Assembly: GCA_050946535.1 (NCBI GenBank)
Contig: JBMNUZ010000010.1
Coordinates: forward strand, 17,381-81,380
Reading direction: 5' to 3'
Source: RUG708 sp050946535
Lineage (GTDB): Bacteria > Bacillota > Clostridia > Peptostreptococcales > Anaerovoracaceae
DNA: 64,000 nucleotides
The notes below the pieces were generated by a model. That model was given only the letters and a program-made list of their open reading frames with translations, did no database searches and had not been told where the DNA came from. The translations under genes and the position numbers were made by a program. Below, in pieces: positions 53,130-62,002 of the stretch (the first letter of the stretch is position 1; every line of letters starts with the position of its first letter).

Positions 53130-54239
53130 ATGGATGAGAGAATAAAGAAATTTGCCTCCATGATTGTAAATTACAGCTGCGATGTGCAGCCTGGAGACAA
53201 TGTACTCATAGAAGAAGTCGGAACAGATGCCAAGCCGCTGATACAGCAGATCATCAGAGAGGTTTACAGAGCCGGCGGAAAGCCGTATCTCGGACTCAGC
53301 GACAGCATTCTCAACCGCGAGATCATCAAAAATTGTACAGAGGATCAGCTGAACTTCATGAAGGAATACATGATGGCTCAGATGAAGGGTATGGACGCGT
53401 ATATCGCGGTGCGCGCCTCCGACAACACGGCGGAGCTCTCCGACGTAGATCCTGAGAAGCTGAATCTTTACAACAGGATTTTAAGGCCTGTCATAGACGA
53501 GCGTGTAGACAACACGAAGTGGGCGATCATGAGATACCCTAATCCGTCGATGGCTCAGCTCGCGGGAACCAGCACGGAAGCGTTCGAAGACTTCTATTTC
53601 GATGTCTGCACGCTCGATTACGCGCGCATGTCGAAAGCCATGGATCCTCTGGTAGATCTGATGAACAGGACGGACAAGGTACATCTCGTCGCTCCGGGAA
53701 CAGACCTCACTTTCTCCATCAAGGGAATTCCTGCAGTCAAGTGCGACGGAAAGTACAACATTCCTGACGGAGAAGTCTACACGGCTCCTGTAAAAGATTC
53801 GATGAACGGCGTGATAACCTACAACACGTTCTCCGAGCAGCAGGGCTTCACATTCCAGGATATCCGTTTCGAGGTGAAAGACGGCAGAATCGTAAATGCC
53901 ACATCGAACGACGACGAGAGGATCAACAAGATCCTCGATACCGACGAGGGAGCGCGTTATTTCGGCGAATTTTCATTCGGACTCAATCCTTACATACTTC
54001 ATCCTATGAAAGATACGCTTTTCGACGAGAAGATCACGGGCAGCATTCATCTTACTCCGGGAGCATCATACGAAGATGCGCCGAACGGAAACAAATCGGC
54101 AGTGCACTGGGATCTCGTCCTGATACAGCGTGAGGATTACGGCGGCGGTGAAATCTGGTTCGACGATGTGCTGGTTAGAAAGGACGGCCGTTTTGTCCTT
54201 CCTGAACTCGACGGACTCAACCCGGAGAATCTGAAGTAA
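53130..54239 (+). CDS. Aminopeptidase, M29 family
   Basis: Cytoplasmic metallo-aminopeptidase resembling AmpS/AmpT/PepS. 369 residues. N-terminal NYSCDVQPGDNVLIE, catalytic-domain segments PDGEVYTAPV (metal Glu), GARYFGEFSFGLNP, and HLTPGASYEDAPNGNKSAVHWDLVL with the expected His and Asp ligands near the C-terminus. Start ATG after GGCGGAG. The 112-bp upstream gap is GC-rich with no feature recognised. tcdA starts 1 bp after the stop. Confidence 0.94.
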   Translation: MDERIKKFASMIVNYSCDVQPGDNVLIEEVGTDAKPLIQQIIREVYRAGGKPYLGLSDSILNREIIKNCTEDQLNFMKEYMMAQMKGMDAYIAVRASDNTAELSDVDPEKLNLYNRILRPVIDERVDNTKWAIMRYPNPSMAQLAGTSTEAFEDFYFDVCTLDYARMSKAMDPLVDLMNRTDKVHLVAPGTDLTFSIKGIPAVKCDGKYNIPDGEVYTAPVKDSMNGVITYNTFSEQQGFTFQDIRFEVKDGRIVNATSNDDERINKILDTDEGARYFGEFSFGLNPYILHPMKDTLFDEKITGSIHLTPGASYEDAPNGNKSAVHWDLVLIQREDYGGGEIWFDDVLVRKDGRFVLPELDGLNPENLK

Positions 54240-54240
54240 T

Positions 54241-54963
54241 ATGGAACTTGACAAGAACGACTGGCTGATGCGAACGAAAATCCTCGCCGGCGAAGAAGCG
54301 GTCAGACGCATTCAGAACGCCGAGATAGCTGTTTTCGGGCTCGGCGGCGTAGGATCATACGCGTGCGAAGCCGTCTGCAGAGCAGGCACGGGCAGGATTT
54401 TCATCTGCGACGACGATACGGTGGATGTGACGAACATCAACAGGCAGCTTATCGCAGACACAGAGACCGTAGGAATGAAAAAGGTCGATGTGGAAGCTCA
54501 GCGAATCAGCAGAATAAATCCTGATTCTGTTATAATAAAAGAGTACCGGAGATTTGATGAAAGCACAGCCGCATCGATTCCGTTCGATGAATTCGATTAC
54601 GTGCTTGATGCAATCGATTCGGTAGAATCCAAAATACTACTGATAAAAAAGGCACACGAAGCGGGCGTTCCGGTGATCAGCGCGATGGGCGGCGGGAGCA
54701 AGCTCGATCCGTCACAGTTCGAGTACGCCGATATAGCCGAAACTTCGTACGATCCGCTTGCGAGATCGGTCAGACAGAAGCTCAGAAAAGAAGGTATACT
54801 CCATACCAGAGTCGTATATTCCAGAGAGAAACCGAAGCGCAGCATTTCGTTCAGAGATGCCCCGTATACGGCAAGCATATCGTTCGTCCCTCCGGTAGTA
54901 GGATTTATGCTGGCAGCTGCTGCCATAAACGATATCATGAACATTTCAGGAGCACAAAAATGA
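54241..54963 (+). CDS. tcdA: tRNA threonylcarbamoyladenosine dehydratase TcdA
   Basis: E1-like enzyme converting t6A37 of tRNA to its cyclic form. 240 residues. ATP-binding GLGGVGSYACEAV, DDDTVDVTNINRQL with the conserved Asn-x-x-Arg-Gln, and YVLDAIDSVESK. A Cys-containing desulfurase partner (CsdA) is absent beside it. Start ATG is 1 bp after the preceding stop; the stop overlaps the next gene's ATG by 4 bp. Confidence 0.92.
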   Translation: MELDKNDWLMRTKILAGEEAVRRIQNAEIAVFGLGGVGSYACEAVCRAGTGRIFICDDDTVDVTNINRQLIADTETVGMKKVDVEAQRISRINPDSVIIKEYRRFDESTAASIPFDEFDYVLDAIDSVESKILLIKKAHEAGVPVISAMGGGSKLDPSQFEYADIAETSYDPLARSVRQKLRKEGILHTRVVYSREKPKRSISFRDAPYTASISFVPPVVGFMLAAAAINDIMNISGAQK

Positions 54964-56798
54964 GTACAGAAATAATATTTGACAAACCTCGTGATAAATA
55001 CTGGTATAACAATATCAGGGAAGTATCGACGATCAGGGAGCTGCTTTTCGGAAGCGTTGAAAAGTTTCCGGAAAGACCTGCTTTCTGGGTAAAGCGCCAG
55101 AAAGGCGACGATTACGTTCCTGTTACTTATACTTTGCTGGCTAAAGACGTCCGTTCTCTCGCGACGGCTCTCATCGACAAAGGCTATCAGGGAAAGAGAA
55201 TTGCCGTCATTGGCATGAACAGCTACGAATGGATTGTCACATATCTCGCCGTGGTCATCAGCGGTTCGGTCATCGTTCCGCTCGACAGAGAACTAAAGAA
55301 AAACGAGGTCGAGAATCTGGTCAGAAATTCGGGAGCATCCATGATTTTCTACACCGAAAATCAGGGCTCTAAGATGACGGATCTGGACAGCAGTGTCAAA
55401 AAGATCGCGATGCGTTTCTACGCCGACAGGACCGATATCAATGTATCGATGACGCAGTACATACATTCGCCTTTCTATTCGAAATTCAAAAGACCGGATG
55501 GATGCGACTACACATGGAAAGAAGTCGTGGCTTACGGCGAAAGACTCGTGGACGGGGGAGACACTCGTTTCGACGAAGCGGAAAAAGATCCTGAGACGAT
55601 GTCGGTCATCCTTTATACTTCGGGCACCACAGGCAATCCGAAGGGCGTAATGCTGTCGCAGAAGAACATCGTTTCAGACATCATGGATACATGCCGCATA
55701 GCGGGTGTCAACGAAAACGACAAGACTCTCTCGGTGCTTCCTATCCACCATACTTACGAATGCACGTTCGGCATGCTCCTCGTATTATATATCGGAGCGA
55801 GCACGGCTTTCTGCGAGGGCCTTCATTACATCACAAAGAATATGAAGGAATGCGGAAACACGGTATTCATTGCCGTTCCGCTGGTCCTGGAGATGATCCA
55901 CTCGAGGATATTCAAGCAGGCTAAGAAAGAGGGCAGGGAGAAGGCTCTGAACAGAGCACTGGCGATGAGCAGAAGTCTCAGGACCATCGGCATAGATGTC
56001 AGAAGGAGACTTTTCGCTCCTGTGCTTAAAAATCTCGGAGGCAATCTGCGCACGTTCATCATCGGCGCGGCTCCGATATCGCCGAATGTAATCAGAGATT
56101 TCGAAGACATGGGAATAACTGTGCTTCAGGGCTACGGCCTCACGGAGTGCACGCCTCTTGCCGTAGGAACTCCTGAAAAGGCGAAAGAACGTTACAAAAA
56201 GGCAGGCTCGGTAGGCGTACCTCTCAAGCACGGCGATCTGAAAATCGTCGATCCGGACGAGGATGGCATCGGAAGGATATTCTACAAAGGTCCTAATGTA
56301 ATGCTCGGCTACTACAACATGCCTGAGGAGACCGAAGAGGTCATGCACGACGGCTGGTTCGAGACAGGCGATCTTGGATTCATGGACCGGGACGGCTGGG
56401 TGTACATAGCCGGAAGATACAAGAACATGATCGTCACAAACACCGGCAAGAATATTTATCCGGAAGAGATCGAAGAAATTTTCAACAAGCTCCCTTGCAT
56501 CAGCGAATGCATGGTTTATCCGGACGGCAGCGGCGGCGAGGAAGTCGTGGCATGCCAGGTATATCCGGACGAAGGATATATAAAAATGCAGCTTGGGGAC
56601 GATCCAGACAGCATGGATGTCTATAAGCTGATAAAGGGAATGATAAACGAAGAAAACATGAATCTCGCTTCATACAAGCGGATCAAGAAGGTAATCGTGA
56701 GAGACCGCGATTTCATCCGCACCACGACAGGTAAAATCAAACGGAGCGACAACATCGACGATTACTTCCCTGACGGTATGGAAAAGCCTGAATTATGA
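54960..56798 (+). CDS. AMP-forming acyl-CoA synthetase, long-chain type
   Basis: 612-residue ANL-family ligase activating carboxylic acids. P-loop-like ILYTSGTTGNPKGV near residue 218, GYGLTECTPL, TGDLGFMDRDGWVYIAGRYKN, and the C-terminal TTGKIKR with the catalytic Lys. No N-terminal membrane helix. Overlaps tcdA and the amidohydrolase by 4 bp each. Long-chain specificity is by resemblance to FadD-type enzymes. Confidence 0.9.
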   Translation: MSTEIIFDKPRDKYWYNNIREVSTIRELLFGSVEKFPERPAFWVKRQKGDDYVPVTYTLLAKDVRSLATALIDKGYQGKRIAVIGMNSYEWIVTYLAVVISGSVIVPLDRELKKNEVENLVRNSGASMIFYTENQGSKMTDLDSSVKKIAMRFYADRTDINVSMTQYIHSPFYSKFKRPDGCDYTWKEVVAYGERLVDGGDTRFDEAEKDPETMSVILYTSGTTGNPKGVMLSQKNIVSDIMDTCRIAGVNENDKTLSVLPIHHTYECTFGMLLVLYIGASTAFCEGLHYITKNMKECGNTVFIAVPLVLEMIHSRIFKQAKKEGREKALNRALAMSRSLRTIGIDVRRRLFAPVLKNLGGNLRTFIIGAAPISPNVIRDFEDMGITVLQGYGLTECTPLAVGTPEKAKERYKKAGSVGVPLKHGDLKIVDPDEDGIGRIFYKGPNVMLGYYNMPEETEEVMHDGWFETGDLGFMDRDGWVYIAGRYKNMIVTNTGKNIYPEEIEEIFNKLPCISECMVYPDGSGGEEVVACQVYPDEGYIKMQLGDDPDSMDVYKLIKGMINEENMNLASYKRIKKVIVRDRDFIRTTTGKIKRSDNIDDYFPDGMEKPEL

Positions 56799-57988
56799 TT
56801 ACAGAATCACTGATAATAGAAAAGTATCTGCAGTACAAAGACAGGATCCTGGAGATCAGGCGCCATCTTCACAGAAATCCCGAAACGGGAGACGAAGAGA
56901 CGGAGACGACCAGATATCTTGCCGGTATAATGGAAGATCTCGGGCTTAAGGTTTCGAGACCTCTTCCGACTGGGCTTGCGGCCGTTCTCGATGTGCCTGA
57001 CAAAGGCGGAAGATGCGTCGCGCTCAGAGCCGACATAGATGCGCTTCCTGTAAAGGAAGAATGCGATCTGCCTTTTAAATCCTCGAAAGAAGGATATATG
57101 CACGCGTGCGGACACGATATTCATACCGCGTCGCTCGTGGGTGCTGCGATGGTCCTTTCTGATCCTGAAGTGAGGCAGCACCTTACGGCCCCTGTAAAGT
57201 TCATCTTTCAGCCGGCTGAGGAAACCGACGGCGGAGCGCTGCGCATGATAAATGCGGGCGTGCTCGAAAATCCGAAGGTCGACTGCATGGAGGCATTTCA
57301 CTGCGAGCCTTCGCTGACAGCTGGGAAGGTGGCCGTGAAATACGGATATACGAGGGCGTCGTCCGACATGTTCGATATAATCGTAAGAGGAGAGAGCGCC
57401 CACGGAGCATATCCGGAGACCGGCGCCGACGCCATAGTGGCAGCATCGGCGATTGTCTCAGCCGTTCAGAGCATCGTAAGCAGAAATACGAATGCGTTTG
57501 AGCCGTGTGTCATCACCATCGGCGTATTTCACGCCGGTTCTGCAGAAAATGTGGTTTGCGATGAAGCGTTTCTTTCGGGAACCATGCGTACCGTTTCTCC
57601 GGACGTCCGTGCAGCCTCGATGAAACGTCTGCAGGAGATCGCAGAAAACACGGCTGCCGCATACGGAACGAGGGCCGAAGTTAAGTTCAGACCCGGCTAC
57701 ATGGCTCTCAGAAACGACGATCACATGGCTGATCTTTTGAAAGATATCGCTGGACGCGTCGTTGGGAAAAACAACGTAGTGATATATGACAGGGCTATGA
57801 TGAGCGTGGACGACTTTTCGTTCTTCGCTGACAGAGTTCCGTCGGTGTACTTCTTCGCCGGCTCAGGATACGAAGGCCGGAAAAACTACAGCCTTCACCA
57901 CGGTTTGTTCGAAGCTAATGAGGAGATGCTGGATTCCACCGTCGTGATCGAAGCGCTTTCTGTTTTCGAAATGGAGAAACAGGACTGA
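56795..57988 (+). CDS. M20 family amidohydrolase
   Basis: 397-residue metal-dependent hydrolase of the M20D group that cleaves N-acyl amino acids or hippurate-like compounds. N-terminal RRHLHRNPETG, metal-site MHACGHDIHTASLVGA, FQPAEETDGGA with the catalytic Glu-Glu, and the MMSVDDFSFFADRVPS segment with a late SLHH motif. Substrate unknown; co-transcription with an acyl-CoA synthetase fits acyl release followed by activation, which is inference. Last gene of the run. Confidence 0.92.
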   Translation: MITESLIIEKYLQYKDRILEIRRHLHRNPETGDEETETTRYLAGIMEDLGLKVSRPLPTGLAAVLDVPDKGGRCVALRADIDALPVKEECDLPFKSSKEGYMHACGHDIHTASLVGAAMVLSDPEVRQHLTAPVKFIFQPAEETDGGALRMINAGVLENPKVDCMEAFHCEPSLTAGKVAVKYGYTRASSDMFDIIVRGESAHGAYPETGADAIVAASAIVSAVQSIVSRNTNAFEPCVITIGVFHAGSAENVVCDEAFLSGTMRTVSPDVRAASMKRLQEIAENTAAAYGTRAEVKFRPGYMALRNDDHMADLLKDIAGRVVGKNNVVIYDRAMMSVDDFSFFADRVPSVYFFAGSGYEGRKNYSLHHGLFEANEEMLDSTVVIEALSVFEMEKQD

Positions 57989-58040
57989 TCTGAAAACGAA
58001 TTAAACCCCGGAAGATATTCCGGCGATAATCAATACAGTT

Positions 58041-58069
58041 GGAAAATCCGTCTTTATGGCGGATTTTCT
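58041..58069 (+). terminator. Hairpin after the amidohydrolase gene
   Basis: GAAAATCCG / CGGATTTTC with a ten-base loop, followed by TGTTATATT; the T run is weak. Confidence 0.6.
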
Positions 58070-58079
58070 GTTATATTGG

Positions 58080-58124
58080 GATAAATCGGAATATGCCTGC
58101 CGGATAAATCGGAGGATGCTTCGG
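58080..58124. repeat. Two tandem copies of a 22-23-bp unit
   Basis: GATAAATCGGAATATGCCTG(CCG) at 58080-58102 and GATAAATCGGAGGATGCTTC(GG) at 58103-58124. Located just past the hairpin downstream of the amidohydrolase gene, in the 259-bp gap before rpsT. Confidence 0.75.
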
Positions 58125-58154
58125 ATCCCAGACATTCCTGCAGAAAAAAGAGCA

Positions 58155-58190
58155 TAAAAAAACGAAGGGTGAGACACTTGCCCTTCGTTT
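58155..58190 (-). terminator. Terminator of rpsT
   Basis: Reverse strand AAACGAAGGG / CCCTTCGTTT with an 11-base loop, then a run of T. Confidence 0.92.
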
Positions 58191-58247
58191 CGGATGTATT
58201 TAACTTATACATCATAAATATAATTCGTCTGTGGGGGACGGGTGAGA

Positions 58248-58517
58248 TTATTCAGCCTTAGCTTTGTTAAGCTTTTTATAAAGATTAGAAACCTGTCTTG
58301 AAGCAGCGTTCTTATGAATGACGTGCTTGGAAGCAGCCTTCTTGAGCTTCTTCTCAGCGAGTCTGAGCTTCTGCTCAGCTTCTTCGAGATTGCCTGCCTC
58401 GATAGCTGCATCGTATTCCTTGAGAACTTCCTTGATGTGTTCTCTGATACGCTTGTTCTGAGCAGTCTTGTTCTCGATTACAGTGATTCTTTTCTTAGCT
58501 GATTTAATATTTGCCAT
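58248..58517 (-). CDS. rpsT: 30S ribosomal protein S20
   Basis: 89 residues, typical. N-terminal MANIKSAKKRI and the helical, Lys/Ala-rich remainder with AASRQVSNLYKKLN near the end identify S20. Codon use is biased toward A/T-ending codons for Lys and Ala, unlike the flanking long genes, as expected for a highly expressed ribosomal gene. Divergent from lepA, a common arrangement in firmicutes. Start ATG after GGGGTG. Confidence 0.98.
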   Translation of the reverse strand: MANIKSAKKRITVIENKTAQNKRIREHIKEVLKEYDAAIEAGNLEEAEQKLRLAEKKLKKAASKHVIHKNAASRQVSNLYKKLNKAKAE

Positions 58518-58551
58518 TTAATTCACCCCACTTTCGCAAAATATCCTGTTC

Positions 58552-58580
58552 ATTATATTACCTTCTCGATAATTATGCAA
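58552..58580 (-). promoter_or_regulatory. Promoter of rpsT
   Basis: Reverse strand TTGCAT, 17-bp spacer, TATAAT, about 35 bp before the start codon. Confidence 0.7.
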
Positions 58581-58658
58581 GTCTCAGCGTACAAGATTGA
58601 ATATATTTATTTGAGATGATAAACTTATGGAGATGATTTGACATAAGGAAGGATTTCT

Positions 58659-60473
58659 ATGGATTCATATCAGAAATATATAAGAAATTTCAGCATAATA
58701 GCCCATATTGACCACGGAAAGTCGACTCTGGCCGACAGGCTTATAGAGACGACGGGACTCGTGGCGGAGCGCGACATGAAGGCTCAGTTCCTCGACAACA
58801 TGGATCTCGAGAGGGAGAGAGGCATTACGATCAAACTCCAGACGACGAGGCTCCATTACGAGGCGGAAGATGGAAATACATACATACTGAATCTCATCGA
58901 CACCCCGGGACACGTGGATTTCAACTATGAGGTTTCAAGGAGCCTGGCTGCCTGCGAGGGAGCAGTTCTTGTTGTGGACGCGACTCAGGGTGTGGAAGCT
59001 CAGACGATCGGCAACGTCTACCTGGCGCTCGACGAAAATCTCGAGATTCTGCCTGTAATCAACAAGATAGATCTGCCGAGCGCGAGACCAGACGAGGTCA
59101 AGAACGAAATCGAGGAGGTCATCGGTCTCGATGCTTCCGAGGCGCCGCTTATATCGGCCAAGGAGGGCATTAATATCGAAGACGTTCTCGAGGACATAGT
59201 CAAGAACGTGCCTGCACCTGAGGGAGACGCATCGGCGCCGCTTCGCGCACTGATCTTCGATTCATACTACGATAACTACAAGGGAGTAATAGTTTACAGC
59301 AGACTCTTCGACGGCATGGTAAAAAAAGGCGATATGATACGTCTCATGTCGACCGGAGCTGATTACGAAGTGACGGAGGTCGGAGTCTTTGCACCCGGCC
59401 CGGTTCCAGTGGATCTGCTGCGAGCCGGAGACGTAGGATACATCTGCGGAAGCATCAAACACGTAAGAGATGCGAGAGTCGGCGATACCGTCACGCTTGC
59501 AGACAATCCGGCGAAAGAGGCTCTTCCGGGCTACAGACAGGTACGCTCAATGGTATACTGCGGAATCTACCCGGGCGAGGGAGAGAAGTACGACAATGTA
59601 AAGGATGCGCTCGAAAAGCTTCAGGTGAACGACGCGGCGTTCGTATTTGAACCCGAGAATTCGACCGCACTTGGATACGGCTTCAGATGCGGATTCCTCG
59701 GACTTCTCCACATGGAGGTAATAGTAGAGAGGCTCGAGCGAGAATTCGAGCTCGAGGTCATCACAACATCGCCGAGCGTTATTTATAAGGTAGTCAAAAC
59801 CGACGGCACCGTCGAGATGATTCAGAATCCGACGAATCTGCCGCCGCTGACGGAAATAGATCATATCGAGGAGCCGATCGTCAAGGCGGAAGTAATCATT
59901 CCGAATGATTACGTGGGAACGGTTATGGAGATGTGCCAGAGAAGAAGAGGAAATATGATCTCGATGGAATATCTGACCGAAACCAGGGTTGAGCTTCACT
60001 ACGAGCTTCCGCTCAACGAGGTCATATACAATTTCTTTGACGAACTCAAATCGAAGACGAGAGGGTACGGCTCGCTCGACTATGAGCTCGACAGGTACGA
60101 ACCGTCGAAACTCGTCAAGATGGATATACTGCTCAACAAGGAAGTAGTAGATGCGTTCTCCATGATCGTACACGAAAGCGAGGCGTACGAACGCGGACGC
60201 CAGGTCTGCAAGAAGCTGAAGGAGATCATTCCTTCGCACCAGTTCGAAATTCCTATTCAGGCAGCGGTCGGCAACAAGATCATCGCGCGTGAGACTGTCA
60301 AGGCGCTGAGAAAAGACGTTCTCGCAAAATGCTACGGCGGCGACATTTCACGAAAGAAAAAGCTGCTCGCAAAACAGAAGGAAGGCAAAAAGCGCATGCG
60401 CCAGTTCGGTACCGTCGATGTTCCTCAGGAAGCGTTCACTGCGGTGTTCAAGTACGATGAAGAAGATAAATAG
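58659..60473 (+). CDS. lepA: Elongation factor 4 (LepA)
   Basis: Ribosome-associated GTPase. 604 residues. G1 AHIDHGKST, G3 DTPGHVDF, G4 NKID, and the characteristic C-terminal domain with GRQVCKKLKEIIPSHQFEIPIQAAVGNKIIARET and the Lys-rich RKKKLLAKQKEGKKRM. Start ATG after GGAAGGA. Ends within the start region of hemW. Confidence 0.98.
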   Translation: MDSYQKYIRNFSIIAHIDHGKSTLADRLIETTGLVAERDMKAQFLDNMDLERERGITIKLQTTRLHYEAEDGNTYILNLIDTPGHVDFNYEVSRSLAACEGAVLVVDATQGVEAQTIGNVYLALDENLEILPVINKIDLPSARPDEVKNEIEEVIGLDASEAPLISAKEGINIEDVLEDIVKNVPAPEGDASAPLRALIFDSYYDNYKGVIVYSRLFDGMVKKGDMIRLMSTGADYEVTEVGVFAPGPVPVDLLRAGDVGYICGSIKHVRDARVGDTVTLADNPAKEALPGYRQVRSMVYCGIYPGEGEKYDNVKDALEKLQVNDAAFVFEPENSTALGYGFRCGFLGLLHMEVIVERLEREFELEVITTSPSVIYKVVKTDGTVEMIQNPTNLPPLTEIDHIEEPIVKAEVIIPNDYVGTVMEMCQRRRGNMISMEYLTETRVELHYELPLNEVIYNFFDELKSKTRGYGSLDYELDRYEPSKLVKMDILLNKEVVDAFSMIVHESEAYERGRQVCKKLKEIIPSHQFEIPIQAAVGNKIIARETVKALRKDVLAKCYGGDISRKKKLLAKQKEGKKRMRQFGTVDVPQEAFTAVFKYDEEDK

Positions 60474-61833
60474 CGGTGCAGATTTCTCTCAGGGGCGCGC
60501 CCGTGTGCATTCCCGGGAGTGTTCAGAGGCGGCGGGACCTGGCATCTACGTCCATGTACCGTTCTGCGTGAGGAAATGCCTTTACTGCGATTTCAACTCG
60601 TACAGCGGCTGCACGGACGAGCAGCAGAAAAGATATTTTGAGGCGCTGTACAAAGAGGCTGAGCTTCTTTTTCCGGGCGGAAAGATGTCTCGGATCATGA
60701 ATAACGCTTTCGGAGAAGGCGGTTCACTGGCTGAAAAAGAAGCTTCGGGAGACGGCGGCCAACGCCCTGAAAAGAGAGGCGACGGCGGGGTCTACTGCGA
60801 TGAATACGGTGAGCCGGCCGACACTCTCTTTATAGGAGGAGGAACGCCTTCAAGCGTCGATCCGCGGTATATCGCCAGGCTCGCTGAGAAACTTCCTCTG
60901 GCTCCGGGTGCGGAAATGTCGATCGAGTGCAATCCGGGCACACTCTCCGGAGAGAAGCTCGATATATATAGATCTGCAGGGTTCAATCGGCTGAGCATCG
61001 GTGTCCAGTCTTTCATAAACAGCGAGCTTAAAGTCCTCGGCCGCATACACGATGCCAGTACAGCGGAGAAGACAATAATGGAGGCCCGCAGACATGGATT
61101 CGATAATATTAACATCGACCTGATGTTCGGGTTTCCGTCACAGACTATGGAATCGTGGAAAGAAACGCTGGGCAGAGCGCTTTCATTTGAGCCGGACCAC
61201 ATATCGTTCTACAGTCTTCAGATAGAGGAAGGCACGCCTTTTCACGATATGTTCCGATCGGGAGATCTCGAACAGGTTTCCGACGAATTGAACCGCGATA
61301 TGTATCACTACGCCGTAAATTTCCTGCGGGAGCACGGATATCACCATTACGAGATATCGAACGCCGCGCTGCCGGGCAGGGAGTGCCGTCACAACCTTAA
61401 ATACTGGACGATGGCGCCGTACATCGGACTCGGGGCGGGAGCACATTCATTTTACGGGAGCACGCGCAGGTACAATCCTTCAGGCCTGGAAGAATACTGC
61501 AGCATGATCGAGAGAGCGTATGAGCGCCGCGGCGGATCAGTCCCGTATTATATTAACGGAGCTGGTGAAGACGATCCGGCAGAGACCGATTTTTCTGAGT
61601 CAGAGAACATGGACGATCTCATTTCCGACTGCATGTTTACTGGACTGAGGCTGACTGACGGAATAGACGACAGAGAGTTCAGAAGGATGTTCGGCATAGG
61701 GCTGGAAGAGAGATTCGGGGCACAGATCAGAAAGTACACGTCTGAAGGACTCATGACATTCGAAAATGGAAAGCTGGCTTTTACGAAGCGCGGAATCGAT
61801 GTTTCGAACAGCATATTGATCGATTTTATCTGA
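60457..61833 (+). CDS. hemW: Radical SAM heme chaperone HemW
   Basis: Radical SAM protein formerly called oxygen-independent coproporphyrinogen oxidase-like. 458 residues. [4Fe-4S] motif HVPFCVRKCLYCDFNSY, GGGTPSSVD, RLSIGVQSF, and a late DDLISDCMFTGLR segment. An insertion of about 40 residues, Gly/Glu/Arg-rich, lies at 75-115 between the first helix and GGGTPS. The start is uncertain: the ATG used here overlaps lepA by 17 bp without a site; GTG at 60505 has AGGGG 9 bases upstream. lepA-hemW order is widespread in firmicutes. Confidence 0.95.
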   Translation: MKKINSGADFSQGRARVHSRECSEAAGPGIYVHVPFCVRKCLYCDFNSYSGCTDEQQKRYFEALYKEAELLFPGGKMSRIMNNAFGEGGSLAEKEASGDGGQRPEKRGDGGVYCDEYGEPADTLFIGGGTPSSVDPRYIARLAEKLPLAPGAEMSIECNPGTLSGEKLDIYRSAGFNRLSIGVQSFINSELKVLGRIHDASTAEKTIMEARRHGFDNINIDLMFGFPSQTMESWKETLGRALSFEPDHISFYSLQIEEGTPFHDMFRSGDLEQVSDELNRDMYHYAVNFLREHGYHHYEISNAALPGRECRHNLKYWTMAPYIGLGAGAHSFYGSTRRYNPSGLEEYCSMIERAYERRGGSVPYYINGAGEDDPAETDFSESENMDDLISDCMFTGLRLTDGIDDREFRRMFGIGLEERFGAQIRKYTSEGLMTFENGKLAFTKRGIDVSNSILIDFI

Positions 61834-61891
61834 CGTGGCACGTAAAAAGAAACGTAATAGAAATATATTATTATTTATACAATTAGAACGA

Positions 61892-61920
61892 AGGGTACCG
61901 CAGAGCGGTGCTCTTTTTTT
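61892..61920 (+). terminator. Terminator after hemW
   Basis: AGGGTACCGC pairs with GCGGTGCTCT (two G-U), loop AGA, then seven T. Confidence 0.88.
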
Positions 61921-61941
61921 GCGTTTTCGAGATGGATAATA

Positions 61942-61970
61942 TTGACAATAAAGCCATGAAATAGTATTAT
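61942..61970 (+). promoter_or_regulatory. Promoter of the tad-type operon
   Basis: TTGACA, 17-bp spacer, TATTAT, about 32 bp before the start codon. Confidence 0.75.
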
Positions 61971-62002
61971 TTTATTGGAACAAACTGGAAAAGGAGGACG
62001 CG

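Noticed and set aside
61880..61920. T-box-like antiterminator because of AGGGTACCGC
   Set aside because: The full AGGGTGGTACCGCG motif is absent, only about 55 bases separate it from the hemW stop, and no synthetase or amino-acid gene follows; it is a plain terminator.
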